Shown: positions 1 through 6,659 of the stretch, piece after piece
Layout of the letters: the number at the start of each line of letters is the position of its first letter
How positions within the stretch are numbered: position 1 is the first letter of the stretch
Position numbers and translations under genes: made by a program
Source of the DNA: an uncultured Collinsella sp.
Lineage (GTDB): Bacteria; Actinomycetota; Coriobacteriia; Coriobacteriales; Coriobacteriaceae
Assembly (NCBI GenBank): GCA_959599615.1
Contig: CAUGKA010000102.1
Span: forward strand, 1-7,198
DNA length: 7,198 bases
Reading direction: 5' to 3'
Notes under the pieces: generated by a model
Database searches by the model: none
Told to the model about the DNA's origin: nothing
The model's input: only the letters and a program-made list of their open reading frames with translations

Positions 1-153
1 TTAGGCATTTTTAAAACCGCCATTCATAGAAAAATAAAACAGTATAGGTTGAGGATAGTCAGCGAAAACGCCTCTGATGAGCCAAGGTGCCGTGAAACAA
101 GGGCACATAGGGCTTATGCCCATGCGCCCGAAGTTGAACGGCAGATTGGCCAT
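1..153 (-). CDS. Possible small protein of 50 residues, unrecognised
   Basis: This is an open frame from ATG at 151-153 to TAA at 1-3, beginning MANLPFNFGRMG and ending MNGGFKNA. I do not recognise the family. It has a Cys-Pro-Cys at residues 17-19, a Trp at 24 and an aromatic/hydrophobic stretch near residues 37-42 (ILFYFS), with no clear signal peptide. The frame is open upstream only to a TAA at 190-192, with no alternative GTG or TTG start. Against it being a gene: there is no Shine-Dalgarno sequence before the ATG, and most of its length is the arms of the 66-164 hairpin, so the frame may be a by-product of a structured RNA or repeat. It lies downstream of valS on the same strand, about 100 bases past the valS stop. 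Confidence 0.25.
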   Translation of the reverse strand: MANLPFNFGRMGISPMCPCFTAPWLIRGVFADYPQPILFYFSMNGGFKNA

Positions 154-256
154 CAGAGGCGTTTGCAGCGTCGAGTCAGCCGCCGTTCGTTAGAACGGCG
201 GAATAGGTGTCCGCAGCGGAGAGCAAAGCGTCGGGACGCGCCCCTCAGTAAGACCT
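46..256. other. Structured element: long stem-loop with flanking hairpins, possible ncRNA or dispersed repeat
   Basis: A perfect 14-bp inverted repeat (66-79 with 151-164, AAACGCCTCTGATG) is continued inward by 81-85/146-150, 88-93/138-143, 101-108/122-129 with one mismatch, and 110-113/118-121. This gives a nearly rod-like hairpin of about 99 bases with a TTAT tip. A second perfect hairpin follows at 180-188/193-201 (9 bp, loop GTTA). An outer closing stem is possible between AGGT/TGAGG at 46-54 and CCTCA/ACCT at 243-256, which would enclose both. The amount of pairing is well above what chance gives and is the main content of the gene-free left end. Strand is undecided because the pairing works for either transcript. 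It does not show the signatures of SRP RNA, RNase P RNA or tmRNA. A 6S-like RNA, a Coriobacteriia-specific RNA such as the published Collinsella-1 motif, or a palindromic repeat are open alternatives. Confidence 0.5.
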
Positions 257-2951
257 ACGAGAAGTCAGCAACCTGAGCAGTCAGCGCCGCCAGGATCTCC
301 TTGAGCTCGGCTGCACGGTCCCTCTTCTTCTGCACCACCGCGGGCGCGGCCTTGGCCACAAAACCCTCGTTGGCGAGCGTCTTCTCGCAGCCGGCGAGCT
401 CCTTCTGGGCCGCGGCAATCTCCTTCTCCAGGCGTGTCTTCTCGGCCGAAAGGTCAACCTTGCCCTCGAGCACCACAAAGACCTCGACGCCGCTGTCGAC
501 CACGGCGATGCTCGCGGCCGGCTTCTCGACGTCGGTACCCATGACCAGCGAAGCGGTGTTGGCCAGCGGCTCGATGGTCGAGCGCAGGCTCTCGAGCTTC
601 TCGATGTCCTCGGCACCGGCGCGCACGACCACGTCGAGCTCGGCCTTGGGGCTCAAGCGGTAACGCGAACGCGTGGCGCGGGCGGCAGACACGACGGTGC
701 GGCACAGCTCAAACGCGCGCTCGGCGTCCTCGTCAACATACTTGGCGTAGTCGGCGGGCTCGGGCCACTTGGCGATCATAAGCGCCTCGGCGCGATCCAC
801 GTTGCCCTCGGCATCCAGGTCGAGCACGCTCGCCGGCATGTTGTCCCAGATCTCCTCGGTGACAAACGGCATAAGCGGGTGCATCAAACGAATGGAGGTG
901 TCGAGCACAAAGATCAGGTTGCGCTGGGCCTGCAGACGGTCCTCGCCCTTCAGGCGGGCCTTGGTGACCTCAACGTACCAGTCGCAGACCTCGTTCCAGA
1001 AGAACTGCTGCACGCCGCGGGCCATGTCGCCAAAGGTGTAGTTCTCAATACCCTCGGTGACCATCTTGACGGCCTTGGCAAGGCGGCTGAACATCCAGGC
1101 GTCGGCCGGCGTCTCCACGACGGGCTCGCCGGGCGTGTAGCCCTCCATGTTCATGAGCAGGAAGCGGCTGGCGTTCCAGATCTTGGTCACAAACGACTTG
1201 GCCTGCTCGGTGCGCGGGCTGTCGATGAGCTTCTTGGTCTTCTTGTCGATGTTCGCGTCGAACTTGACGTCCTGGTTGTTGGTGCACAGCGTGAGCAAGT
1301 TGTAGCGCATGGCGTCGGCGCCGTACATGCCAATGAGGTCCATGGGGTCAACGCCGTTGCCCTTGGACTTGGACATGCGGCTGCCGTCCTTGGCCAGGAT
1401 CGTCGGGTAGATGACGACGTCCTTAAACGGCACCTCATCAAGGAAGTACAGCGAGCTCATGACCATGCGGGCGACCCACAGCGCGATGATGTCGCGCGCG
1501 GTGACGAGCGCCGTCGTGGGATGATGGCCCTCGAGCAGCTCCGGCTTTTGCGGCCAGCCCTGCGTGGCGAAGGTCCACAGCTGCGAGCTGAACCAGGTGT
1601 CCAGCACGTTCTCGTCCTGATGCACGTGATGGCCGCCGCACTTGGGGCACACGTCGGTGTCCTCGGTGAGGGCGTCCTCCCAGCCGCAGTCCTCGCAGTA
1701 GAACACGGGGATGCGATGGCCCCACCACAGCTGACGGCTAATGCACCAGTCCTTGAGGTTCTCCATCCAGGTGGTGTAGGTCTGCGTCCAGCGCGCGGGG
1801 TGGAAGGTGACCTTGCCGGAGTTAACGGCGTCGAGTGCCGGCCCCTTGAGCTTGTCGACGGCCACAAACCACTGCTCGGACAGCCACGGCTCCAGCGCGG
1901 AGTCGCAACGGTAGCAGTGCATGACGGAGTGGTCGAGTTCGTCGACGTGGTCGAGCAGGCCGTGCTCGTCGAACCACTTGATGACGGCCTCGCGGCACTC
2001 GTCGCGGTTCATGCCGGTGAACTCGCCGTAACCCTCGACGACCACCGCGTGCTCGTCGAAGATATTGATCTGCGGCAGGTCGTGAGCCTGACCCATGGCA
2101 TAGTCGTTGGGGTCGTGGGCCGGGGTGACCTTAACGAAGCCGGAGCCAAAGTTGGCGTCGACATGCCAATCCTCAAAGATAGGGATCTCACGGTTGACGA
2201 TCGGCAGCATGACGGTCTTGCCCACGAAGGCGGCCTTCTCGTGGTCCTTCGGGGAGACGGCGACGCCCGTGTCGCCGAGCATGGTCTCGGGGCGCGTGGT
2301 GGCGACGACGATGTAGTCCTGGCCGTTAACCGGCTCGGTCAGCGGGTAGCGCAGGTGCCACAGGTGGCCCTTCTCGTCCTTATACTCGGCCTCGTCGTCC
2401 GAGATGGCGGTGGTGCAGTTGGGGCACCAGTTGACGATGCGCTTGCCACGGTAGATCAGGCCGTCATGGTACCAGTCGCAGAAGACCTTACGCACAGCCT
2501 GGGCGTAATCCTCGTCCATGGTGAAGCGCTCGTTGTCGAAGTCGACAGAGCAGCCCATGCGCTTGATCTGCTCGACGATGATGCCGCCGTACTCGTGGGT
2601 CCAGTCCCAACAGGCGTCGACAAACTTATCGCGGCCAATCTCCAGGCGGCTGATGCCCTCGCTCTTGAGCTTCTTGTCGACCTTAGTCTGCGTGGCAATA
2701 CCGGCGTGGTCGGTGCCCAGCACCCAGCGCGTGGACTTGCCGCGCATGCGAGCCATACGGACGATGGCGTCCTGGATGGAGTCGTCGGTAGCGTGGCCCA
2801 TGTGGAGCTTGCCGGTCACGTTGGGAGGCGGAATGGTGACGGTGCAATCGCCCACGCCCTCACGGCGCTTGTAGTAGCCGCCGTCAAGCCACTTCTGCAG
2901 GATCGCCGGCTCATTGGTCGACGGATCGTAGTTCTTGGGCATCTCTTCCAT
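255..2951 (-). CDS. valS: Valyl-tRNA synthetase (EC 6.1.1.9)
   Basis: This cytoplasmic class Ia synthetase charges tRNA-Val with valine using ATP, and hydrolyses mischarged Thr-tRNA-Val. The 898 residues match the usual length. The HIGH motif is HMGH at residues 50-53 after PPPNVTG, and the KMSKS loop is RMSKS at 525-529 (Arg for the usual first Lys, then KGNGVDP). The CP1 editing domain covers about 170-390, with ATTRPETMLGDT at 217-228 and GSGFVKVTPAHDPND at 269-283. Cys pairs CPNC (176-179), CYRC (346-349), CEDC (419-422) and CPKC (435-438) are likely zinc knuckles. The anticodon-binding helical domain follows, and residues 832-892 form the charged C-terminal coiled-coil arm typical of ValRS. 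The ATG at 2951 has AAGGGAG at 2958-2964, six bases upstream; an ATG three codons in (MPKNYDP) is the alternative. It lies downstream of clpX but beyond a strong terminator, so it probably has its own promoter. Confidence 0.98.
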   Translation of the reverse strand: MEEMPKNYDPSTNEPAILQKWLDGGYYKRREGVGDCTVTIPPPNVTGKLHMGHATDDSIQDAIVRMARMRGKSTRWVLGTDHAGIATQTKVDKKLKSEGISRLEIGRDKFVDACWDWTHEYGGIIVEQIKRMGCSVDFDNERFTMDEDYAQAVRKVFCDWYHDGLIYRGKRIVNWCPNCTTAISDDEAEYKDEKGHLWHLRYPLTEPVNGQDYIVVATTRPETMLGDTGVAVSPKDHEKAAFVGKTVMLPIVNREIPIFEDWHVDANFGSGFVKVTPAHDPNDYAMGQAHDLPQINIFDEHAVVVEGYGEFTGMNRDECREAVIKWFDEHGLLDHVDELDHSVMHCYRCDSALEPWLSEQWFVAVDKLKGPALDAVNSGKVTFHPARWTQTYTTWMENLKDWCISRQLWWGHRIPVFYCEDCGWEDALTEDTDVCPKCGGHHVHQDENVLDTWFSSQLWTFATQGWPQKPELLEGHHPTTALVTARDIIALWVARMVMSSLYFLDEVPFKDVVIYPTILAKDGSRMSKSKGNGVDPMDLIGMYGADAMRYNLLTLCTNNQDVKFDANIDKKTKKLIDSPRTEQAKSFVTKIWNASRFLLMNMEGYTPGEPVVETPADAWMFSRLAKAVKMVTEGIENYTFGDMARGVQQFFWNEVCDWYVEVTKARLKGEDRLQAQRNLIFVLDTSIRLMHPLMPFVTEEIWDNMPASVLDLDAEGNVDRAEALMIAKWPEPADYAKYVDEDAERAFELCRTVVSAARATRSRYRLSPKAELDVVVRAGAEDIEKLESLRSTIEPLANTASLVMGTDVEKPAASIAVVDSGVEVFVVLEGKVDLSAEKTRLEKEIAAAQKELAGCEKTLANEGFVAKAAPAVVQKKRDRAAELKEILAALTAQVADFS

Positions 2952-2957
2952 ATATCT

Positions 2958-2964
2958 CTCCCTT
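2958..2964 (-). promoter_or_regulatory. valS ribosome binding site
   Basis: AAGGGAG on the minus strand, six bases before the ATG at 2951. This supports the longer start over the internal ATG at 2942. It lies only seven bases beyond the base of the leader hairpin. Confidence 0.75.
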
Positions 2965-2971
2965 GCCCGTC

Positions 2972-3011
2972 GGGGAGGAATGTAGGCCCGCTAGGGTCTG
3001 CATTCCTCCCC
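2972..3011 (-). promoter_or_regulatory. valS leader hairpin
   Basis: The arms 2972-2982 and 3001-3011 (GGGGAGGAATG with CATTCCTCCCC) pair perfectly over 11 bp. The stem then continues without a break through 2983-2989/2994-3000, with two G-U pairs in the RNA, to a four-base loop at 2990-2993, giving about 18 bp in total. It sits in the 5' leader of valS, directly upstream of the ribosome binding site. No run of U follows on either strand, so it is not a standard terminator. I see no T-box consensus (AGGGTGG-ACCGCG) in the leader. It could stabilise the mRNA, bind a protein or modulate access to the ribosome binding site; the role is not shown by the sequence. Confidence 0.7.
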
Positions 3012-3032
3012 TTAGGTATCGATTACTTCAGT

Positions 3033-3061
3033 CTGATATGACTTCGCTGAGGCTTAAACAA
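3033..3061 (-). promoter_or_regulatory. Candidate valS promoter
   Basis: On the minus strand TTGTTT (3056-3061) and TATCAG (3033-3038) are separated by 17 bases, a plausible but weak -35/-10 pair. A promoter is expected here because the clpX terminator lies just upstream and valS begins about 80 bases downstream, leaving room for the leader hairpin. Individual matches to consensus are only 3/6 and 4/6. Confidence 0.3.
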
Positions 3062-3105
3062 ACACACAGAATAACACAGGTAGTTGGGGTTATTGCGTAT
3101 ATATA

Positions 3106-3141
3106 AAATAGCCTCCGACCGCGGATGGTCGGAGGCTATTT
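3106..3141 (-). terminator. Intrinsic terminator of clpX
   Basis: Perfect 15-bp stem between 3106-3120 and 3127-3141 (arm AAATAGCCTCCGACC) with a six-base loop. On the minus strand it begins with A-rich sequence and ends in ATTTTATATATA, the usual arrangement of a rho-independent terminator. It starts 21 bases past the clpX stop and separates clpPX from valS. The other strand also has TTTTT nearby (3151-3155), but ten bases from the stem, so minus-strand use is favoured. Confidence 0.9.
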
Positions 3142-3162
3142 GCAAGCACGTTTTTGTCAGGT

Positions 3163-4569
3163 TTACCCGTAGATGCGTCGGGGCTGTTCTTCGCCCTTTA
3201 CGGAGGCTTCGGTTACGACGACCTTGGCGACGCCCTCCTCGCTGGGCAGATCGAACATCGTCTGCTGCAGCACGTCCTCGCAGATGGAGCGCAGGCCGCG
3301 GGCGCCGGTCTTGCGGGCAAGCGCCATGCGGGCGATCTCGTGCAGGGCAGCGTCCTCAAACTCAAGATCGACATCCTCGAGCTGGAACATCTTGCGGTAC
3401 TGGCGCACCACGGCGTTCTTGGGCTCGGTCAGGATCGACACCAGGTCGTCCTCGTCGAGCGCCTGCGTCTGGGTGACGACGGGCGTACGTCCCACGAACT
3501 CGGGGATCATGCCAAAGGCATTAAGATCCTGCGGGAGCACCTGGCGCAGCAGGTCGTTCTCGTCGACCGAGGTGGGGCCGGCGATCTCGGAGTTAAAGCC
3601 AACGCCCTTGTTGCCCACGCGGTCGGCGATGATCTTGTCCAGACCCACAAAGGCACCGCCGCAGATGAACAGGATGTTGGTCGTGTCGATCTGCAGCAGC
3701 TCCTGCTGGGGATGCTTGCGGCCGCCGGTGGGCGGAACGCTGGCCACCGTGCCCTCAAGAATCTTAAGCAGCGCCTGCTGAACACCCTCGCCCGAGACAT
3801 CACGGGTAATAGAGAGGTTCTCGGCCTTGCGGGCAATCTTGTCGATCTCGTCAACGTAGATGATGCCAACCTGTGCGCGCTCAATATCGCCATCGGCAGC
3901 GTTGATGAGCTTGAGCAGGATGTTCTCCACATCCTCGCCCACGTAACCGGCCTCGGTAAGCGCGGTGGCGTCGGCAATGGCAAACGGCACCTCGAGGATG
4001 CGCGCGAGCGTCTGGGCGAGCAGGGTCTTACCGGTACCGGTGGGACCGAGCAGCAGGATGTTGGACTTGGCGAGCTCTACCTCGTCCATGTCATCGTCGA
4101 GCTGCGAGTCCAAACCGTCGTCAAAGGCCGAAAGCGCAGCACCGCCCTCGATGACGCGGCGGTAATGATTGTACACGGCAACCGACATGGCGCGCTTGGC
4201 ATCCTCTTGGCCCATGACATAAGCCGAAAGCTCGTCATAGATCTCGTGCGGCGTCGGCACGTGCGTGATGACCTGGCGGTCGTCCTCGAGCTCAAAACCC
4301 TCGGTCTCGGGGTCCGCGGCGGGCTGGGATGCAGCCTGGCCGTGGTCGTTGAGGAAGCCCGGCAGCTTGCCGTTGCGGGCAGCGTCCATAAAGTCCGAAG
4401 CCAGCGACTCCTCAAGGATCTCGGAGCAGGCGGCAACGCACTCGTCGCAGATAAAGATGTTGGTCGGACCCTTTACAAGGCGGCGAACCTGCCCCTGCTC
4501 TTTTCCGCAGAAGGAGCAGCGGATGGGGTTGCCATTCTCGTCAAAGTTGTCCTGCATGTTTCCTGCCAT
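3163..4569 (-). CDS. clpX: ATP-dependent Clp protease ATP-binding subunit ClpX
   Basis: ClpX is a hexameric AAA+ unfoldase that recognises tagged proteins and threads them into ClpP; it acts in the cytoplasm. The 468 residues are somewhat longer than the roughly 420 usual. The N-terminal zinc-binding domain has C18, C21, C41 and C44. Walker A is GPTGTGKT (175-182), Walker B is IIYVDEID (236-243), pore loop 1 is GYVG (208-211), the RKH loop is at 284-286 and the sensor II region is TGARGLR (421-427). The ClpP-docking loop, IGF in many homologues, reads VGF here (323-325). The extra length includes an acidic stretch between NHYRR and the Walker A strand (about 141-166, many Asp) and a linker near 75-98. 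The ATG at 4569 lies one base after the clpP stop, with AAGGA at 4578-4582 inside the end of clpP, so the two genes are co-transcribed and probably translationally coupled. Confidence 0.98.
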   Translation of the reverse strand: MAGNMQDNFDENGNPIRCSFCGKEQGQVRRLVKGPTNIFICDECVAACSEILEESLASDFMDAARNGKLPGFLNDHGQAASQPAADPETEGFELEDDRQVITHVPTPHEIYDELSAYVMGQEDAKRAMSVAVYNHYRRVIEGGAALSAFDDGLDSQLDDDMDEVELAKSNILLLGPTGTGKTLLAQTLARILEVPFAIADATALTEAGYVGEDVENILLKLINAADGDIERAQVGIIYVDEIDKIARKAENLSITRDVSGEGVQQALLKILEGTVASVPPTGGRKHPQQELLQIDTTNILFICGGAFVGLDKIIADRVGNKGVGFNSEIAGPTSVDENDLLRQVLPQDLNAFGMIPEFVGRTPVVTQTQALDEDDLVSILTEPKNAVVRQYRKMFQLEDVDLEFEDAALHEIARMALARKTGARGLRSICEDVLQQTMFDLPSEEGVAKVVVTEASVKGEEQPRRIYG

Positions 4570-4570
4570 C

Positions 4571-5191
4571 CTAGGCGTCCTTCGCGGCGAGATCGCGCGA
4601 GGTGACGATACGGTCGATCAGGCCGTAGTCGAGGGCCTCGGCGGCGGTCAGGTAGTTGTCGCGCTCGGTATCGGCCTGGACCTTCTCGATGGGCTGGCCC
4701 GAGGCATCGGACAAGATCTGGTTGAGCTCGCGGCGGGTCTTCTTGATTTCCTCGGCCACGATCTCAATCTCGGTCTGCTGACCCTGGGCACCGCCGCTGG
4801 GCTGGTGAATCATGACTTTGGAGTGCGGCAGGCAGAAGCGCTTGCCCTTAGCGCCGGCCGAAAGCAGCACGGCGGCCATGGACGCGGCCATACCGACGCA
4901 GATGGTGGAGACCTGCGGCTTGATGAAGTTCATGGTGTCAAGAATCGCCAGGCCGGAGTAAACCTCGCCACCGGGCGAATTGATGTAGAGCGAGATATCC
5001 TTCTCGGCATCCTGGCTCTCGAGATGCAGCAGCTGGGCAACGACCAGGTTGGCGCTGACGGAGTTGATCTCCTCACCCAAGAAGATGATGCGGTCGTTGA
5101 GCAGGCGCGAATAGATATCGTAGCTGCGCTCGCCGCGCGGCGTCTGCTCGATAACATATGGCACGAGGGCGGAATCGAACTTAGCGATCAT
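4571..5191 (-). CDS. clpP: ATP-dependent Clp protease proteolytic subunit ClpP
   Basis: ClpP is a serine peptidase forming two stacked heptameric rings; it degrades polypeptides delivered by ClpX or other Clp ATPases. From the chosen start the protein has 206 residues, a normal length, with a short N-terminal segment before LVPYVIEQT that may be a processed propeptide. The catalytic triad is intact: Ser104 in GMAASM, His129 in VMIHQP and Asp178 in TERDNY. The oligomerisation signature RGERSYDIYSRLL is present at 19-31. Three ATGs lie in one frame at 5203, 5197 and 5191, plus a TTG at 5221. I chose 5191 because GGAG (5198-5201) is six bases upstream, and because the resulting N-terminus (MIAKFDSALVP) is close to the family pattern. 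The gene lies directly upstream of clpX and downstream of tig. Confidence 0.97.
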   Translation of the reverse strand: MIAKFDSALVPYVIEQTPRGERSYDIYSRLLNDRIIFLGEEINSVSANLVVAQLLHLESQDAEKDISLYINSPGGEVYSGLAILDTMNFIKPQVSTICVGMAASMAAVLLSAGAKGKRFCLPHSKVMIHQPSGGAQGQQTEIEIVAEEIKKTRRELNQILSDASGQPIEKVQADTERDNYLTAAEALDYGLIDRIVTSRDLAAKDA

Positions 5192-5197
5192 ACGCAT

Positions 5198-5201
5198 CTC
5201 C
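5198..5201 (-). promoter_or_regulatory. Ribosome binding site deciding the clpP start
   Basis: GGAG on the minus strand lies six bases before the ATG at 5191. The ATG at 5197 would have it abutting, and the ATG at 5203 overlaps it. An upstream AAGAGAG could serve the ATG at 5197, so starts at 5197 or 5203 are not excluded. Confidence 0.55.
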
Positions 5202-5237
5202 ATTTCTCTCTTGCGGACCAAATTGGTTCTAGATAAA

Positions 5238-5278
5238 CGTACGGTGCCCGCATGCTATGCATTGGCTGGCACCGTACG
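5238..5278 (-). terminator. Hairpin between tig and clpP, probable terminator or attenuator
   Basis: Perfect 11-bp stem (5238-5248 with 5268-5278, CGTACGGTGCC and its complement) enclosing a smaller GCAT/ATGC hairpin (5250-5253/5257-5260). On the minus strand it is followed by TTTATCT, a short and broken U tract. It starts 76 bases after the tig stop and ends 46 bases before the clpP ATG. This would limit, though perhaps not abolish, transcription from tig into clpP. Confidence 0.6.
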
Positions 5279-5283
5279 AAGCA

Positions 5284-5297
5284 ACCGGATAACCGGT
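5284..5297. other. Short inverted repeat in the tig-clpP spacer
   Basis: ACCGG at 5284-5288 and CCGGT at 5293-5297 are separated by ATAA. This small dyad could be a protein site or a minor RNA hairpin. It does not match the CtsR or HAIR operator patterns known for clp genes. Confidence 0.25.
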
Positions 5298-5354
5298 GTA
5301 TAACTTTACCCCATCACGGGCACACGCATGCGCTCGCGGGCAAGGTGGCGAGAA

Positions 5355-6653
5355 TTACTCGGCGTCCTTGGCGGTCTCGTCGACCTCGGTCACCTTGGCG
5401 TTCTCGACCAGGTGGTCGACGGCCTTGGAGCGACGGATGGACTCGCGGACGGCAGGCATGCGGCCATCGGCGATGAACTCGGCCTTGGAAGCCTCGACGT
5501 CCTTGACGCCGGCCTTCTCGAACTCGGCGTTGATGTCGTCCTCGGTGACCTCAATCTTGAGCTCACGGGCGAGGGCGTCCAGAGCCAGGGACTCACGGGC
5601 AACGTCGTTGGCCTGCTTATGCAGGTCGCCGATGAACTGCTCCATGGTCAAACCGGAAGCGGGCAGCCAGGTGTCCAGGGTCATGCCGCGGGCAGCGAGG
5701 TTGGACAGGAAGTTCTGGCCAAGCTCCTCAAAGACGGACTGCTCGTAGTCGGCATCCATCTCGTCGAGCTGCAGGCGCTCAGCGAGAGCGGAGACGCAAC
5801 GGTTCTCCTTCTCGGCCGGGAGGCGGGAAGCCTTGTCCTGCTCGATCTCGATCTTGATGGCGTCGCGCATAGCGTCGATGCTGTCGAAGCCGAAGTCGGA
5901 CTTGACGAGCTCGTCGGTGAGCTCGGGGGTGTTGCGGACCTTGATGCCCTTGACGGTGACCTCGACGGTGTGGGTCTCGGCCTCCTCGCCCTCCTCGACC
6001 TCGTCGGTCCAGGTGACGGACTTGACGTCGTCAACATTGGCGCCGATCAGAGCCTCGTTGAACTCGGCGGGGTTGCTGTCGCTACCGGCGATGAGCATAC
6101 GGCCCTCGGCGGCAAAGTTGTCGGCGTTCTCGACGGCCTTGAGGTCGACGGTAACGTAGTCCTCGGCCTCGACAGCGCGGCCCTCGACGTCCTCGAAGGT
6201 GGCACGGTAGTTGAGGAGCATCTCGACCTGGTTGTTGATCTCGGACTCGGTGACCTCCGCAGGGGGCATCTCGATCTCGACAGCGTCGAAGGAGGAGAGC
6301 TCAGCGGCGGGACGCAGGGAGAACTCGACGGTGTAGGTGTAGTCCTCGTGATCCTTGGCGAGGTCGAGCTCCTTGTAGTCACCGCTCTTGGTGGGGACGA
6401 TGTCCAGCTCGTTGAGGACGGCGGGCTCGTTGGCGGCGATCAGGTCGTTGGTGGCCTGAGCGAGGGTAGCCTCGGCGCCAAGAGCAGAGTCGATGACCGG
6501 ACGGGGAGCCTTACCGGCACGGAAGCCCGGGAAGCGGTACTTCTTGGCGGTGTCCTTGTAGGCCTTCTTGATCGCGGCGTCGACGTCGGCGGCCGGGATG
6601 GTGACCGTAGCGGTGAGCTTGGCGTCCTTGACGTCAGAAGCGGTGATGTTCAA
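5355..6653 (-). CDS. tig: Trigger factor, ribosome-associated chaperone
   Basis: Trigger factor binds near the exit tunnel of the large ribosomal subunit and shelters emerging chains. With the chosen TTG start it has 432 residues, a typical length. The ribosome-docking signature GFRAGKAPRP is at 43-52 in the N-terminal domain. The middle FKBP-like domain covers about 163-239 (AEDYVTVDLKAVEN to VKGIKVRN), and the C-terminal helical chaperone domain about 240-420. The acidic tail ends TEVDETAKDAE. The FKBP-like part lacks the usual GSGRMIPGFEE and FPxxYxxxxLxGK stretches, reading GSDSNPAEFNEALIG and then an acidic VEEGEEAETH, so prolyl isomerase activity is doubtful. The start rests on a perfect AGGAGG at 6660-6665, six bases before the TTG at 6653. 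The upstream ATG at 6668 has no such site and itself precedes the AGGAGG. clpP and clpX follow on the same strand. Confidence 0.95.
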   Translation of the reverse strand: MNITASDVKDAKLTATVTIPAADVDAAIKKAYKDTAKKYRFPGFRAGKAPRPVIDSALGAEATLAQATNDLIAANEPAVLNELDIVPTKSGDYKELDLAKDHEDYTYTVEFSLRPAAELSSFDAVEIEMPPAEVTESEINNQVEMLLNYRATFEDVEGRAVEAEDYVTVDLKAVENADNFAAEGRMLIAGSDSNPAEFNEALIGANVDDVKSVTWTDEVEEGEEAETHTVEVTVKGIKVRNTPELTDELVKSDFGFDSIDAMRDAIKIEIEQDKASRLPAEKENRCVSALAERLQLDEMDADYEQSVFEELGQNFLSNLAARGMTLDTWLPASGLTMEQFIGDLHKQANDVARESLALDALARELKIEVTEDDINAEFEKAGVKDVEASKAEFIADGRMPAVRESIRRSKAVDHLVENAKVTEVDETAKDAE

Positions 6654-6659
6654 CACGTT

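Noticed and set aside
41..46. TATACT -10-like box on the minus strand near the left edge
   Set aside because: A good -10 match, but no acceptable -35 at 16-18 bases, and any transcript would leave the window almost at once.
180..201. Intrinsic terminator of valS at the CCGCCGTTC hairpin
   Set aside because: The stem is strong, but no U tract follows on the minus strand (next bases CTGACTCG), so it is treated as part of the structured element instead.
49..276. 75-codon frame on the plus strand rich in Arg
   Set aside because: It crosses the structured element and the end of valS, begins at TTG without a ribosome binding site, and has the composition of a GC-rich shadow frame.
879..3041. Open frame of 720 codons on the plus strand, antisense to valS
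   Set aside because: It mirrors valS codon structure in GC-rich DNA, gives a low-complexity Val/Leu/Asp/His/Gly-rich product with no recognisable domain, and conflicts with a certain valS.
2952..3105. T-box riboswitch upstream of valS
   Set aside because: The conserved T-box sequence and specifier-loop layout are not present; only the simple hairpin is visible.
3154..4605. Open frame of 483 codons on the plus strand, antisense to clpX
   Set aside because: Complement of a confidently identified clpX. The product has no family signature and arises from strong codon bias.
4265..5236. Open frame on the plus strand spanning clpX and clpP
   Set aside because: Antisense shadow across two certain genes, with no ribosome binding site or domain.
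5192..5354. CtsR or HspR (HAIR) operator upstream of clpP
   Set aside because: No GGTCAAA tandem heptads or CTTGAGT/ACTCAAG inverted repeat is found; only an unrelated ACCGG dyad is present.
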